Shown piece by piece: positions 1-6,560 of a stretch of 11,146 bases of DNA. The stretch is taken from assembly GCA_021202835.1 (NCBI GenBank), contig JAJQCI010000357.1:1-11146 (forward strand). Direction: 5' to 3'. The stretch's first letter is position 1, and every line of letters starts with the position of its first letter. The stretch comes from Clostridiales bacterium (GTDB lineage Bacteria > Bacillota > Clostridia > Lachnospirales > CAG-274). The notes under the pieces are model-generated. The model was not told the origin of the DNA. It ran no database searches and saw only the letters and a list, made by a program, of their open reading frames with translations. Made by a program: the position numbers and the translations under genes.

Positions 1-125
1 ATTTTTAAAAAACCTTTCCAAGTGCAAAACCGGATTTATATTAACTTATAAAATAAATATTTTTAAGAGTCTAAAATTTTACCTATTCATAAAAATGCTG
101 TCTTTTAAGGGGTATTCTCTTTATA

Positions 126-154
126 TTGACACTTAATTTACCCAAATATATAAT
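126..154 (+). promoter_or_regulatory. Sigma-A promoter of the polyol PTS operon
   Basis: A perfect -35 box TTGACA (126-131) is separated by exactly 17 nt from a perfect -10 box TATAAT (149-154). Transcription would start near 161, about 90 nt before the aldolase start codon. The DNA upstream (1-125) is very AT-rich, holds no gene I can support, and would be the natural place for activator binding. It includes a 10-bp palindrome TAAAATTTTA at 72-81, which is weak evidence in such AT-rich sequence. Confidence 0.8.
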
Positions 155-162
155 TTATGTAT

Positions 163-208
163 AGTAATTCAACAGCAGTTTATGAATTTTGCAGGCAGTA
201 ATTCATAA
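163..208 (+). promoter_or_regulatory. Leader inverted/direct repeat, possible operator or RNA hairpin
   Basis: Just after the predicted transcription start, TTATGAATT (180-188) and AATTCATAA (200-208) form a perfect 9-bp inverted repeat around an 11-nt loop. The 9-mer AGTAATTCA also occurs twice in direct orientation, at 163-171 and 197-205. No T-tract follows, so this is not a standard intrinsic terminator. It could be an operator half-site pair or a 5'-UTR structure. The role is inference only. Confidence 0.4.
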
Positions 209-250
209 GCGCTGAGGAAAATAAAATGAAGAAAGGAAAGGAGTTAAAAA

Positions 251-913
251 ATGGGAAGTCATGCTGATGAAATAAAGAAAGAGGTTGTTCTTTATTCAAA
301 ATTAATGGATGAAAAGGGCTTGGTAAACAGCCTTGAGGGAAATCTGTCGATTCTTGACAGAGAAACAAACGAGCTTTATATTACCCCGTCGGGAACGAGA
401 AAATGCTTTTTGGAAGAAGATATGATAGCGGTTCTCAAAGACGGAGTTCAGATAGGCGGAAGCAAGAAGCGTTCCAGTGAATATCTTCTTCATTTGGAGG
501 CTCTTAAAACAAGACCCGACTGCAATGCGGTTGCTCACATTCACGCCCCTTATTTAACGGCGTATGCTTACTGCAACAAGGATATAAAGCTTAAATGTTC
601 AACTACATTCTCTCTTGTTTTTGAGGAAATTCCCTGTCTGCCCTACGGAGAACCGGGAACTGTACATATTGCCGACGGAATAGCCGAAGCAATGAAGGAT
701 CACGACCTTATTTTACTGGGAAACCACGGCTGTATAGCAGTAGGAAAAACTTTAGAGGATGCCTGTAAAATCGTTGAGGCGGCTGAAGAGGTTTTGAAGA
801 TTTATCAGCTTACAAAGAGCATAGGGGAGCCCGTTGATATTCCCGATGACAAGCTTGAATCACTTTATGAAAACCATCCTTCAAGCAGAAGAAACAGATA
901 CGGAAAGAAATAA
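251..913 (+). CDS. Class II aldolase, L-fuculose-phosphate aldolase type
   Basis: The 220-residue protein matches the zinc-dependent class II aldolase/adducin family, close to the 215 residues of FucA. Such enzymes cleave ketose 1-phosphates to dihydroxyacetone phosphate and an aldehyde in the cytoplasm. The expected zinc ligands are visible: His96 and His98 in AHIHAP, and His159 in GNHG. Glu77 in SSEYLLH sits where FucA has catalytic Glu73. L-ribulose-5-phosphate 4-epimerases have Asp in that position, so an aldolase is favoured over an epimerase. The phosphate-binding region is represented by EGNLSI (29-34) and TPSGT (45-49). The start is fixed by AAAGGAG at 237-243, 7 nt upstream. It is the first gene of the operon, ahead of a polyol-phosphate dehydrogenase and PTS genes, so its substrate is probably the ketose phosphate made by that enzyme. 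The exact sugar is unknown. Confidence 0.86.
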   Translation: MGSHADEIKKEVVLYSKLMDEKGLVNSLEGNLSILDRETNELYITPSGTRKCFLEEDMIAVLKDGVQIGGSKKRSSEYLLHLEALKTRPDCNAVAHIHAPYLTAYAYCNKDIKLKCSTTFSLVFEEIPCLPYGEPGTVHIADGIAEAMKDHDLILLGNHGCIAVGKTLEDACKIVEAAEEVLKIYQLTKSIGEPVDIPDDKLESLYENHPSSRRNRYGKK

Positions 914-941
914 TAAAATTAAGAAGGGAGTCAGATCATTT

Positions 942-1991
942 ATGAAAGCTGCATTAATGTACGGACCGAGCGACATAAGAATTGAAGAAATTCCAAAGCC
1001 GGAATGTCCCGAAGGGGGATTTATTTTAAAGGTTATGGCAATTGGCCTTTGCGGATCGGATATCAGGAATTTGACTACAGATTCCAGAAAGGGAAAATAT
1101 CCCCATGTTTACGGCCACGAAATAGTAGGGGTTATAGATGAGGTTTCACCTACAACTGAAAAATATAAGGTGGGCGACAGAATTTATGTTTATCCCGTTG
1201 ACCACTGTTTAAAGTGTGAGCCCTGCAGAAGCGGCCACAGCGAAATGTGTGAAAACGGCGGCGATTACACGGGCCGTCAGGGGGGCTTTGCCGATTATTA
1301 TGCTGTTACAAAGCAGCAGGTTGAAAGAGATTCAGTGTTTTATATTCCCGACGGAGTAAGCTATGAAAGTGCTTCTCTGGGAGAGCCTCTTTCATCGGTT
1401 TATGCCTGTCAGGACAACATAAACGTCACCTTCAGAGACGTTATCGTTATTATAGGGGCCGGCCCCATAGGCTGTTTCCATGCCCAGCTTGCCAAAATGA
1501 GAGGGGCAAAGAAGGTTATAATGATTGAAATCAACGACAAGCGTCTTGAAATGGCTAAGCAGTTCGGCGTTGACGAAACCATAAACAGCGAAAAGGAAGA
1601 CCCCATTGAAGCTGTTATGCGTTATACCGGCGGAAAGGGCGCCGACAAGGTTATTTCGGCCAATCCCTCAACTAAGGCTCAGGGACAGGCCCTGTTTATG
1701 GCCAGAAAGGGCGGTCTCGTAGTATTCTTCGGCGGAGTTGCAAAGGGAGCCCTTACGGAGCTTGACACAAACATAATTCACTATAACGGCCTTTGGATCT
1801 ACGGCCATTACGGAGCAAACAGCCTTCAGGTTCAGAAGTCATTTGAGCTTGTTGTTTCAGGGGATTTCCCCACTGATAAATTTATAACCCATGTTCTTCC
1901 GTTAAGTCAGATTAACGAGGGAATTCACCTTACAAGAACAGGTGAAGCTATAAAGGTTGTTCTTCTGCCCAATGAGGACGAACAGAGATAA
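942..1991 (+). CDS. Zinc-dependent alcohol dehydrogenase, GatD/sorbitol dehydrogenase-like
   Basis: This 349-residue medium-chain dehydrogenase probably oxidises a PTS-generated sugar-alcohol phosphate to a ketose phosphate. Likely catalytic zinc ligands are Cys37 (GLCGSD), His59-Glu60 (GHE) and Glu148 (GEP). The structural zinc site is the four-cysteine set Cys89, Cys92, Cys95 and Cys103. The Rossmann motif GAGPIG spans 172-177, and Glu196 at the end of the second strand suggests NAD rather than NADP. Length fits galactitol-1-phosphate dehydrogenase (about 346 residues). An in-frame ATG exists at 834, but it lies deep inside the aldolase gene and adds 36 unrelated residues. ATG 942 gives the normal MKAALMYGP N-terminus, with AGGGAG at 925-930. 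The gap from the aldolase stop is 28 nt. Whether it oxidises next to the phosphate or at the far end cannot be read from sequence. Confidence 0.85.
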   Translation: MKAALMYGPSDIRIEEIPKPECPEGGFILKVMAIGLCGSDIRNLTTDSRKGKYPHVYGHEIVGVIDEVSPTTEKYKVGDRIYVYPVDHCLKCEPCRSGHSEMCENGGDYTGRQGGFADYYAVTKQQVERDSVFYIPDGVSYESASLGEPLSSVYACQDNINVTFRDVIVIIGAGPIGCFHAQLAKMRGAKKVIMIEINDKRLEMAKQFGVDETINSEKEDPIEAVMRYTGGKGADKVISANPSTKAQGQALFMARKGGLVVFFGGVAKGALTELDTNIIHYNGLWIYGHYGANSLQVQKSFELVVSGDFPTDKFITHVLPLSQINEGIHLTRTGEAIKVVLLPNEDEQR

Positions 1992-2030
1992 GGGCGGAAA
2001 TACAATATATAATTTATAATTATTTAATTT

Positions 2031-2055
2031 GCTCCCACAGGCCGTCTGCGGGAGC
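2031..2055 (+). other. GC-rich stem-loop before the EIIB gene
   Basis: GCTCCC (2031-2036) pairs with GGGAGC (2050-2055), and the stem can extend by two pairs past an A-C mismatch. It follows an AT-rich stretch after the dehydrogenase stop and lies 6 nt before the strong GAGGAGGT ribosome binding site (2061-2068). No T-tract follows directly, so a complete intrinsic terminator is unlikely. An mRNA processing or stability element, or partial attenuation between enzyme and transporter genes, is possible. Confidence 0.45.
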
Positions 2056-2076
2056 AGTAAGAGGAGGTAATTTTTT

Positions 2077-2373
2077 ATGGCAAGAGAACTTAACATTTTG
2101 GTAGCCTGCGGAAGCGGAGTTGCAACATCAACGGTTGCTCAGGAGGCAGTAAAAAATATCTGTCAGGAAGCAGGTATTCCCGTTAAGGTTTACAAATGTA
2201 CAATGTCGGAAATTCAGGCAAAACAGGACGACGTAGACGTTATTATGGTAACAACAAACTACAGAAAGCCCGTTAAAAAGCCCCTTATTAAGGTGTTCGG
2301 CCTTATCTCCGGCATAGGCGAAGACAAAATCAAGGCGGATATAATCAAAACCTGCAAAGAGCTTTTAGGATAA
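2077..2373 (+). CDS. gatB: PTS galactitol-family EIIB component
   Basis: This 98-residue cytoplasmic protein is the EIIB phosphocarrier of a galactitol-family phosphotransferase system. It takes phosphate from EIIA on a cysteine and passes it to the sugar alcohol as EIIC transports it. The phosphocysteine is Cys11 in the N-terminal loop VACGSGVATST, which follows the first beta strand as in other galactitol EIIB proteins. Length is typical (about 94-100). The start is fixed by AGGAGG at 2062-2067. The EIIC gene follows after 74 nt, and EIIA is encoded further on, giving three separate polypeptides as in the Gat family. The symbol reflects family membership. Clostridial and listerial members of this family also carry pentitols, so galactitol is not assured. 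Confidence 0.88.
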   Translation: MARELNILVACGSGVATSTVAQEAVKNICQEAGIPVKVYKCTMSEIQAKQDDVDVIMVTTNYRKPVKKPLIKVFGLISGIGEDKIKADIIKTCKELLG

Positions 2374-2447
2374 GAGCTGAGGTTTAAAATGTGTTAATGT
2401 TAATATTGAGGGATTTTAAGCTGTTTTAACAGGGAAGGAGAAAATAT

Positions 2448-3707
2448 ATGCAAATAATGTTAAATGTTGCCCAGACATTAATTAATATGGGTGCGGTAGC
2501 ACTGCTGCCGGTTATGATTTTTATATTGGGTCTTATTTTCAGAATGAAGGTGGGAGCTGCTCTTAAAGCCGGTCTTTTCGTTGGTATAGGTTTTCAGGGC
2601 TTAAGCCTTGTTGTAGGTCTTTTGACATCAACATTTCAGCCCATTTCAGATTATTATCAGGCTATAGGCACGGGCTTTACAACTCTTGACTTAGGCTTTG
2701 CCGCTACAGGCGCTGCAGCCTGGACAGTTCCTTTTGCGCCTTTGGCTGTTCCCCTTATTGTAATTGCAAACTTTATTCTTATTTTCATATTTAAGAGAAA
2801 GGTTTTAAACGTAGATATTTGGAACTACATACACTTCCTTATTCCCGGTGCTTTGGCTTACGGCTTAACAGGAAGCGCTGTTTTGGGCCTTGGGGTAACT
2901 GTTCTGCTTTCAATAATTGCTTGCCTTGTAGGCGAGGTTATAGCGCCTAAGTGGCAGGAATATTTCGGCCTTGACGGAACAACCTGTTCAACATTCTCGT
3001 TTATAACATTTATGTGGCCCCTTTCATGGGTTATAAACAAGATTATTGACAAGATTCCCGGCGTAAAGGACGTTGACATCAATATGGACTGGCTTGAAGA
3101 AAAGCTCGGTGTTTTCGGTCAGTCATATTTTGTAGGCTTTATTGTAGGTATACTTCTTGCTCTTTTGACACATCAGCCCGTTGAAAACATTCTTATTACA
3201 GGTATGGGAATCGCCAGTGTTTTGGTTCTTATTCCCAGAATGGTTTCAATAATGATGGAAGGTATCACACCTATAGGAAACGCAGCAAGCAAGTTTATGA
3301 AGAAGCATTTGGGCGAAGACGCAGAGCTTTGGATCGGTATGGACGTTGCTCTGGGCTTAGGAGACCCTGCCTGTGTAACCTGTACGGCTATATGTATTCC
3401 CATAACAATTGCTATGGCTTTCCTTATCCCCGGAATGACATACTTCCCAATCGGAGTTTTAACAATCGTATGCTATACAACAGTATTCTGTGTTATGGCA
3501 AGCAACGGCAATCTCTTCCGCAGCCTGGTTTGTTCTATTATTTCAATGTTTATAATTGTATACTGTTCAAACCTGTTCGTTCCCGAAGCAACAGCATTCT
3601 TCTCAGTAACAGGCCTTGACCTCGGCGGAAGCCTTGCTACAGACGGTTTCTTCGGCTTTGACTTAGGAAACGTTGTTATCTGTCTGCTTTACCGTTTGTT
3701 CGGCTGA
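2448..3707 (+). CDS. gatC: PTS galactitol-family EIIC membrane transporter
   Basis: The 419-residue, strongly hydrophobic protein is the membrane permease subunit that binds and translocates the sugar alcohol during its phosphorylation. Multiple membrane segments are evident, for example about 11-31, 42-60, 100-116, 126-164, 224-241, 245-263, 311-349 and 357-377. Conserved family stretches include EGITPIGNAA (271-280) and GLGDPACVT (303-311), plus a TGFTTLDLGFAATGAAAW block (75-92). It is slightly shorter than E. coli GatC (about 451). AAGGAG at 2435-2440 lies 7 nt before ATG 2448, and an ATG nine bases later is less well spaced. It is co-oriented with EIIB upstream and EIIA downstream, but a 195-nt gap holding a palindromic repeat separates it from EIIA. 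The transported polyol is not determined. Confidence 0.88.
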   Translation: MQIMLNVAQTLINMGAVALLPVMIFILGLIFRMKVGAALKAGLFVGIGFQGLSLVVGLLTSTFQPISDYYQAIGTGFTTLDLGFAATGAAAWTVPFAPLAVPLIVIANFILIFIFKRKVLNVDIWNYIHFLIPGALAYGLTGSAVLGLGVTVLLSIIACLVGEVIAPKWQEYFGLDGTTCSTFSFITFMWPLSWVINKIIDKIPGVKDVDINMDWLEEKLGVFGQSYFVGFIVGILLALLTHQPVENILITGMGIASVLVLIPRMVSIMMEGITPIGNAASKFMKKHLGEDAELWIGMDVALGLGDPACVTCTAICIPITIAMAFLIPGMTYFPIGVLTIVCYTTVFCVMASNGNLFRSLVCSIISMFIIVYCSNLFVPEATAFFSVTGLDLGGSLATDGFFGFDLGNVVICLLYRLFG

Positions 3708-3783
3708 TAAGCTGAAATAAGCTAATTTAAGGGAAAATTTGTTTGTAAAAAAAGAAAACTGAAAAAAACGGAGAATATTAAAG

Positions 3784-3874
3784 GTAACAGTTCAGCCGTG
3801 CCCTGCTTACATGCTTATGTGAAAATTGTTTTTCACATAAGTCTGCCGGCAGGGCACGAGCAAAACTGTTGCTG
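3784..3874 (+). repeat. Palindromic interspersed repeat, copy 1
   Basis: This is a long imperfect inverted repeat between the EIIC and EIIA genes. AACAGTT (3786-3792) pairs with AACTGTT (3864-3870). CGTGCCCTGC (3797-3806) pairs with GCAGGGCACG (3849-3858). An inner perfect 12-bp hairpin CTTATGTGAAAA (3814-3825) pairs with 3830-3841 around a TTGT loop. The left arm carries the 18-nt core GTAACAGTTCAGCCGTGC (3784-3801), found exactly at two other sites in this window. It lies inside an otherwise continuous operon, so it would be transcribed as a strong RNA structure. There is no T-run immediately 3' of it. Confidence 0.85.
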
Positions 3875-3902
3875 TAAAAAAAGAGAAAAGGTGGGAAGAT
3901 AT

Positions 3903-4355
3903 ATGAATGAAACAAAAACCGTTTTTCTGAGTGCAGAGGGTTCAGCCGAAAACAGTGATGAAGCGATTCGCTTATGCGGACGCTATATGATGGAAAGCGG
4001 AAGCATAGTAGGCGAAGATTTTACGAATGCCTGTATAGAAAGAGAAAAAGAATACCCTACGGGCCTGCCTACGGAAGTTCCCGTTGCCATGCCTCATGGA
4101 AACGCAGAGGGGATTCGGAAAAACTGTGTATGCTTTCTGAGGCTTGACAAGCCTGTCAGGTTTCAGCGTATGGACGACAGCGATGAATATATAGACACAA
4201 AGCTGATTTTTAACATAGCTATAATTCAGCCTAACGAGCATATGGAGTTTTTGAAAAAATTTATGAAATTTGTAATGGATGAAGAAATTTTAAAGAAATG
4301 CAGTGAGCTTCCCCTTAAAGAGATTCCCACTCTTTTGGAGGAGGAGCTGGGATAA
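3903..4355 (+). CDS. gatA: PTS galactitol-family EIIA component
   Basis: The 150-residue protein belongs to the fructose/mannitol-type EIIA superfamily, galactitol branch. It accepts phosphate from HPr on a histidine and hands it to Cys11 of the EIIB encoded upstream. The active histidine is His65 in VPVAMPHGN, preceded by the family stretch EREKEYPTGLPTE (46-58). Length matches stand-alone GatA proteins (about 150). The reading frame stays open back to a possible start at 3798, but that would translate the palindromic repeat. ATG 3903, preceded by AAAGGTGG (3887-3894), gives the normal N-terminus. It completes the EIIB-EIIC-EIIA set. Being separated from EIIC by the structured repeat, it may be made at a different level from the other subunits, which is inference. 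Confidence 0.86.
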   Translation: MNETKTVFLSAEGSAENSDEAIRLCGRYMMESGSIVGEDFTNACIEREKEYPTGLPTEVPVAMPHGNAEGIRKNCVCFLRLDKPVRFQRMDDSDEYIDTKLIFNIAIIQPNEHMEFLKKFMKFVMDEEILKKCSELPLKEIPTLLEEELG

Positions 4356-4415
4356 ACGATTTGCGAGCGGCTGAACCGACGCAGAATAAAAAGACTTAAG
4401 AAGTGTTATATTTTA

Positions 4416-4449
4416 AAGGGGCTGTTGCAAAACAAAGCAATAGCCCCTT
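4416..4449. other. 13-bp stem-loop before the regulator gene
   Basis: AAGGGGCTGTTGC (4416-4428) pairs with GCAATAGCCCCTT (4437-4449), with one G-U pair and an 8-nt loop. No T-tract follows on the + strand. Read on the - strand, the hairpin is followed by TTTAAAA, so it resembles a weak terminator in that direction. Its place between the EIIA gene and the regulator could separate their expression by mRNA processing. A palindrome TATAGCTATA (4449-4458) and the regulator's ribosome binding site follow immediately. Confidence 0.5.
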
Positions 4450-4476
4450 ATAGCTATAAGAGGGAGGGATGAATTA

Positions 4477-4749
4477 ATGAGAAAAAGAAGCACCGATATC
4501 CTTCAATATTTAATTAAGAACAAGGGCAAAATAATTTATATAGGCAAGCTTGCGGATAAATTTGAGGTGTCAAAAAAGACTCTGAAAAATGATTTTAAAG
4601 AAATAAATCAGCTTCTTTCCACAGTTCCGGCTGATGAAATAAAATCAGACAGAGAGGGAAGGCTTTTATTCGGAAAGAATTTTGACGAAGAGAAAATAAA
4701 AAAAGGCCCTTTATACAATGACGCCTTATACCTACAGGCTTTCGCCTGA
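4477..4749 (+). CDS. N-terminal HTH fragment of split PTS regulator (frameshifted)
   Basis: This 90-residue open frame has a good start, with GGGAGG at 4463-4468 lying 8 nt before the ATG. It encodes a helix-turn-helix domain of the HTH_11/DeoR type. KLADKFEVSKKTLKNDFKEIN (about 24-44) forms the helix-turn-recognition helix, and DREGRLLFG the wing. In LicR/MtlR-type regulators this domain is followed without a break by a second, Mga-type HTH. Here the frame runs into TGA at 4747-4749 just as that second part begins in the +1 frame. Removing one A from the A7 run at 4698-4704 would join the two frames smoothly. I read this as the 5' part of one gene, not an independent protein. A real small DNA-binding protein cannot be excluded. 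Confidence 0.75.
   Translation: MRKRSTDILQYLIKNKGKIIYIGKLADKFEVSKKTLKNDFKEINQLLSTVPADEIKSDREGRLLFGKNFDEEKIKKGPLYNDALYLQAFA
4698..4704 (+). other. A7 homopolymer at the regulator frameshift
   Basis: Seven consecutive A residues follow the codon start in GAG AAA ATA. With six A residues the frame would read IKKALYTMTPYTYRLSPEERQ, giving one continuous regulator. With seven, the upstream frame stops at 4747. The downstream frame is open from 4700, directly after a TAA at 4697-4699, so the frames can only be joined within or just after this run. Confidence 0.75.
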
Positions 4750-6535
4750 AGAGCGTCAAATTTATATTATGGCCGAGCTTGTTTTGTCAAACAACTATGT
4801 AACCATGCAGAATATAGCCGAGGAGCTTTATGTCAGCCGTATAACCATAGTAAACGATATGGAGGATATTAAAGAGAAGTTTAAAAAACACGGCATAAGC
4901 CTCGTTTTAGATTCAGGCAAGGGAATGCTTTTGATATGCGGTGAAGAAGAAAAAACGGCCCTTCTTATGGGAGTTTTCAGAAAGGCAAAAATAAATGTAA
5001 AAAACAGCACTTATTTTCAAAGGCTTATTCTGAAAAAGGCTAATATACGCTACAGTTTTTCTTCTATTTCAGCCCATGTTCAAAATTATTTTCATAAAAA
5101 TGATTTGGTGTTTGCCAATGAGGGAATCTACGATATAGTTTTATATATATTTACCGTTTTTAACCTTATGGGAGAAAAAGGAATTCAAACGGGAGCTAAT
5201 ATACCTCTGTCGGGAATTGAAAATATGCTTTTATATGTAGGCGATATGCTTGGTGTGGCAGTTACGCAGACAATGAAGCTTAATTTTCAAAAATTTCTTA
5301 AGGAACACAGCCTTGAAGCCTCGGTTCAGTCAATAGATGAAATAGAGCTTTATAAGGTTATTCTCAATTTTGTGAGAAAAATAGACGAAGAAACAAATTT
5401 AAGCCTGACAGACGACGAAAAGCTTCTTACATCACTTTTAACCCACATAAAAAGTATGAAGGACTGGGGCAATTATGAGGTTGAATTCCCCGATTCGGCA
5501 GAAACCTCCATAGATTATGCATACTGGCAGGAGCTTGTGGATAAATATGTCTATATTCTCGAAAATTTTTTGAACTATACTTTGAATGACAATATGAAGA
5601 ATTCTATTATAATTCATTTTTGTGTTGCCATAATAAGAAACAGAAAATACCGCCCTCTTATTACTGTTGTGGTTGTGTGTCCGGGCAGCGTTGTCGCAGG
5701 AAAATATTTGACTGTTCAGGTGAAAAATTATTTTGACTTTAATATTGCCGATGTAATTACGGAATATGACGAAGAAAATTTCGACAGTGCAATTAAAGAC
5801 CAACAGGCGGATATAGACTTTATAATATCAACAGTGGCTCTTAATACAGAAAAATATAAGGTCGTGAGAGTGCATCATTTTCTTGAAATGGAGGATTTAA
5901 ACCAGATTCAAAAAATGACATTCGGAAAAATACCGGCAAGAACTCAAAGCATACAGCATAAGGTTGAGCTTTTGAAGCAAAGCGTCAGAAATATATTCGG
6001 AGATGAAGAGCTGACCGAAACAATAATCAGAAATGCCGAAAACGTTATAGAGGAACACAGAGAAAAGCTTTTGGAAAACAGAGACAGCGAGTGGAAGGAT
6101 ATTTTTGACAGCAGTCGAATAATAATAGAAGAGGGAGAAACAACATGGCAGGAGGCTATGTATCTTTCTGCCGAGCCTATGGAGGATCAGGGCTATATAA
6201 CAAAGGACTATATAGGAAACGCTATAAGAAAGGTTTATGAATACGGCGACTATATGATGGTCAGTGAGGGCGTAGCGCTGGCCCATGCCTCTAAAGACGA
6301 GGACGTTATTCGTGACGGGCTCAGTCTGCTTGTTTCGAAAAAGGGAATAACTCTGCCTAAAAGCGGCGCTAAGATATATCTGCTTTTTTGCTTTGCCTCC
6401 ACAGGGGAAAGAGATTATTACGGACTTTTGAGAAATATAATTATGATAGGCCGCACGGAAGGAAAGGTGGAAGAAATAAGAAATTCGGAAACACCCGAGG
6501 AAGTTTATCATAAAACGGTTTTGAAACAGGAATAA
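4718..6535 (+). CDS. PTS-controlled LicR/MtlR-type transcription activator, main part
   Basis: These 605 residues carry most of a multidomain regulator of the BglG/LicR/MtlR class, which activates PTS operons according to phosphorylation by HPr and EII proteins. An Mga-type HTH lies at about 10-70 (NIAEELYVSRITIVNDMEDI), then PRD-like regions at about 100-310. The second PRD shows its expected histidines, His243 (LTHIK) and His300 (IIIHF). A galactitol-EIIB-like domain at about 313-400 keeps Cys321 in VVVVCPGS, and a C-terminal EIIA-like domain at about 490-603 keeps His523 in EGVALAHAS. The first HTH lies in the preceding frame. The ATG at 4718 has only a weak AAAAGG about 11 nt upstream, so this start is probably an artefact of the frameshift. 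It most likely controls the adjacent polyol PTS operon. If translated alone it would lack one of two DNA-binding domains. Confidence 0.82.
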   Translation: MTPYTYRLSPEERQIYIMAELVLSNNYVTMQNIAEELYVSRITIVNDMEDIKEKFKKHGISLVLDSGKGMLLICGEEEKTALLMGVFRKAKINVKNSTYFQRLILKKANIRYSFSSISAHVQNYFHKNDLVFANEGIYDIVLYIFTVFNLMGEKGIQTGANIPLSGIENMLLYVGDMLGVAVTQTMKLNFQKFLKEHSLEASVQSIDEIELYKVILNFVRKIDEETNLSLTDDEKLLTSLLTHIKSMKDWGNYEVEFPDSAETSIDYAYWQELVDKYVYILENFLNYTLNDNMKNSIIIHFCVAIIRNRKYRPLITVVVVCPGSVVAGKYLTVQVKNYFDFNIADVITEYDEENFDSAIKDQQADIDFIISTVALNTEKYKVVRVHHFLEMEDLNQIQKMTFGKIPARTQSIQHKVELLKQSVRNIFGDEELTETIIRNAENVIEEHREKLLENRDSEWKDIFDSSRIIIEEGETTWQEAMYLSAEPMEDQGYITKDYIGNAIRKVYEYGDYMMVSEGVALAHASKDEDVIRDGLSLLVSKKGITLPKSGAKIYLLFCFASTGERDYYGLLRNIIMIGRTEGKVEEIRNSETPEEVYHKTVLKQE

Positions 6536-6560
6536 AGGTAAAAACAGAGGAGAGATAGAT

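Noticed and set aside
251..913. First gene as L-ribulose-5-phosphate 4-epimerase
   Set aside because: The key acidic residue is Glu77 in an SSE motif, as in aldolases, rather than the Asp of AraD-type epimerases. Some doubt remains without an alignment.
834..941. Upstream in-frame start extending the dehydrogenase by 36 residues
   Set aside because: It overlaps the aldolase gene, encodes sequence unlike any dehydrogenase N-terminus, and ATG 942 has its own binding site and the family's normal beginning.
3329..3619. 96-residue + strand open frame within EIIC
   Set aside because: It is an out-of-frame shadow of a clear membrane transporter gene, with no domain.
3798..3902. Upstream in-frame start extending EIIA by 35 residues
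   Set aside because: It would translate the palindromic repeat. ATG 3903 has a suitable binding site and gives the normal EIIA length.
4368..4376. CGGCTGAAC after EIIA as a fourth repeat copy
   Set aside because: Only 9 nt match the core and no second arm is present, so chance or a decayed remnant cannot be told apart.
4698..4705. Programmed -1 ribosomal frameshift at A AAA AAA G
   Set aside because: A -1 shift moves to the third frame, not to the frame of the downstream regulator. Loss of one base (+1) is required.
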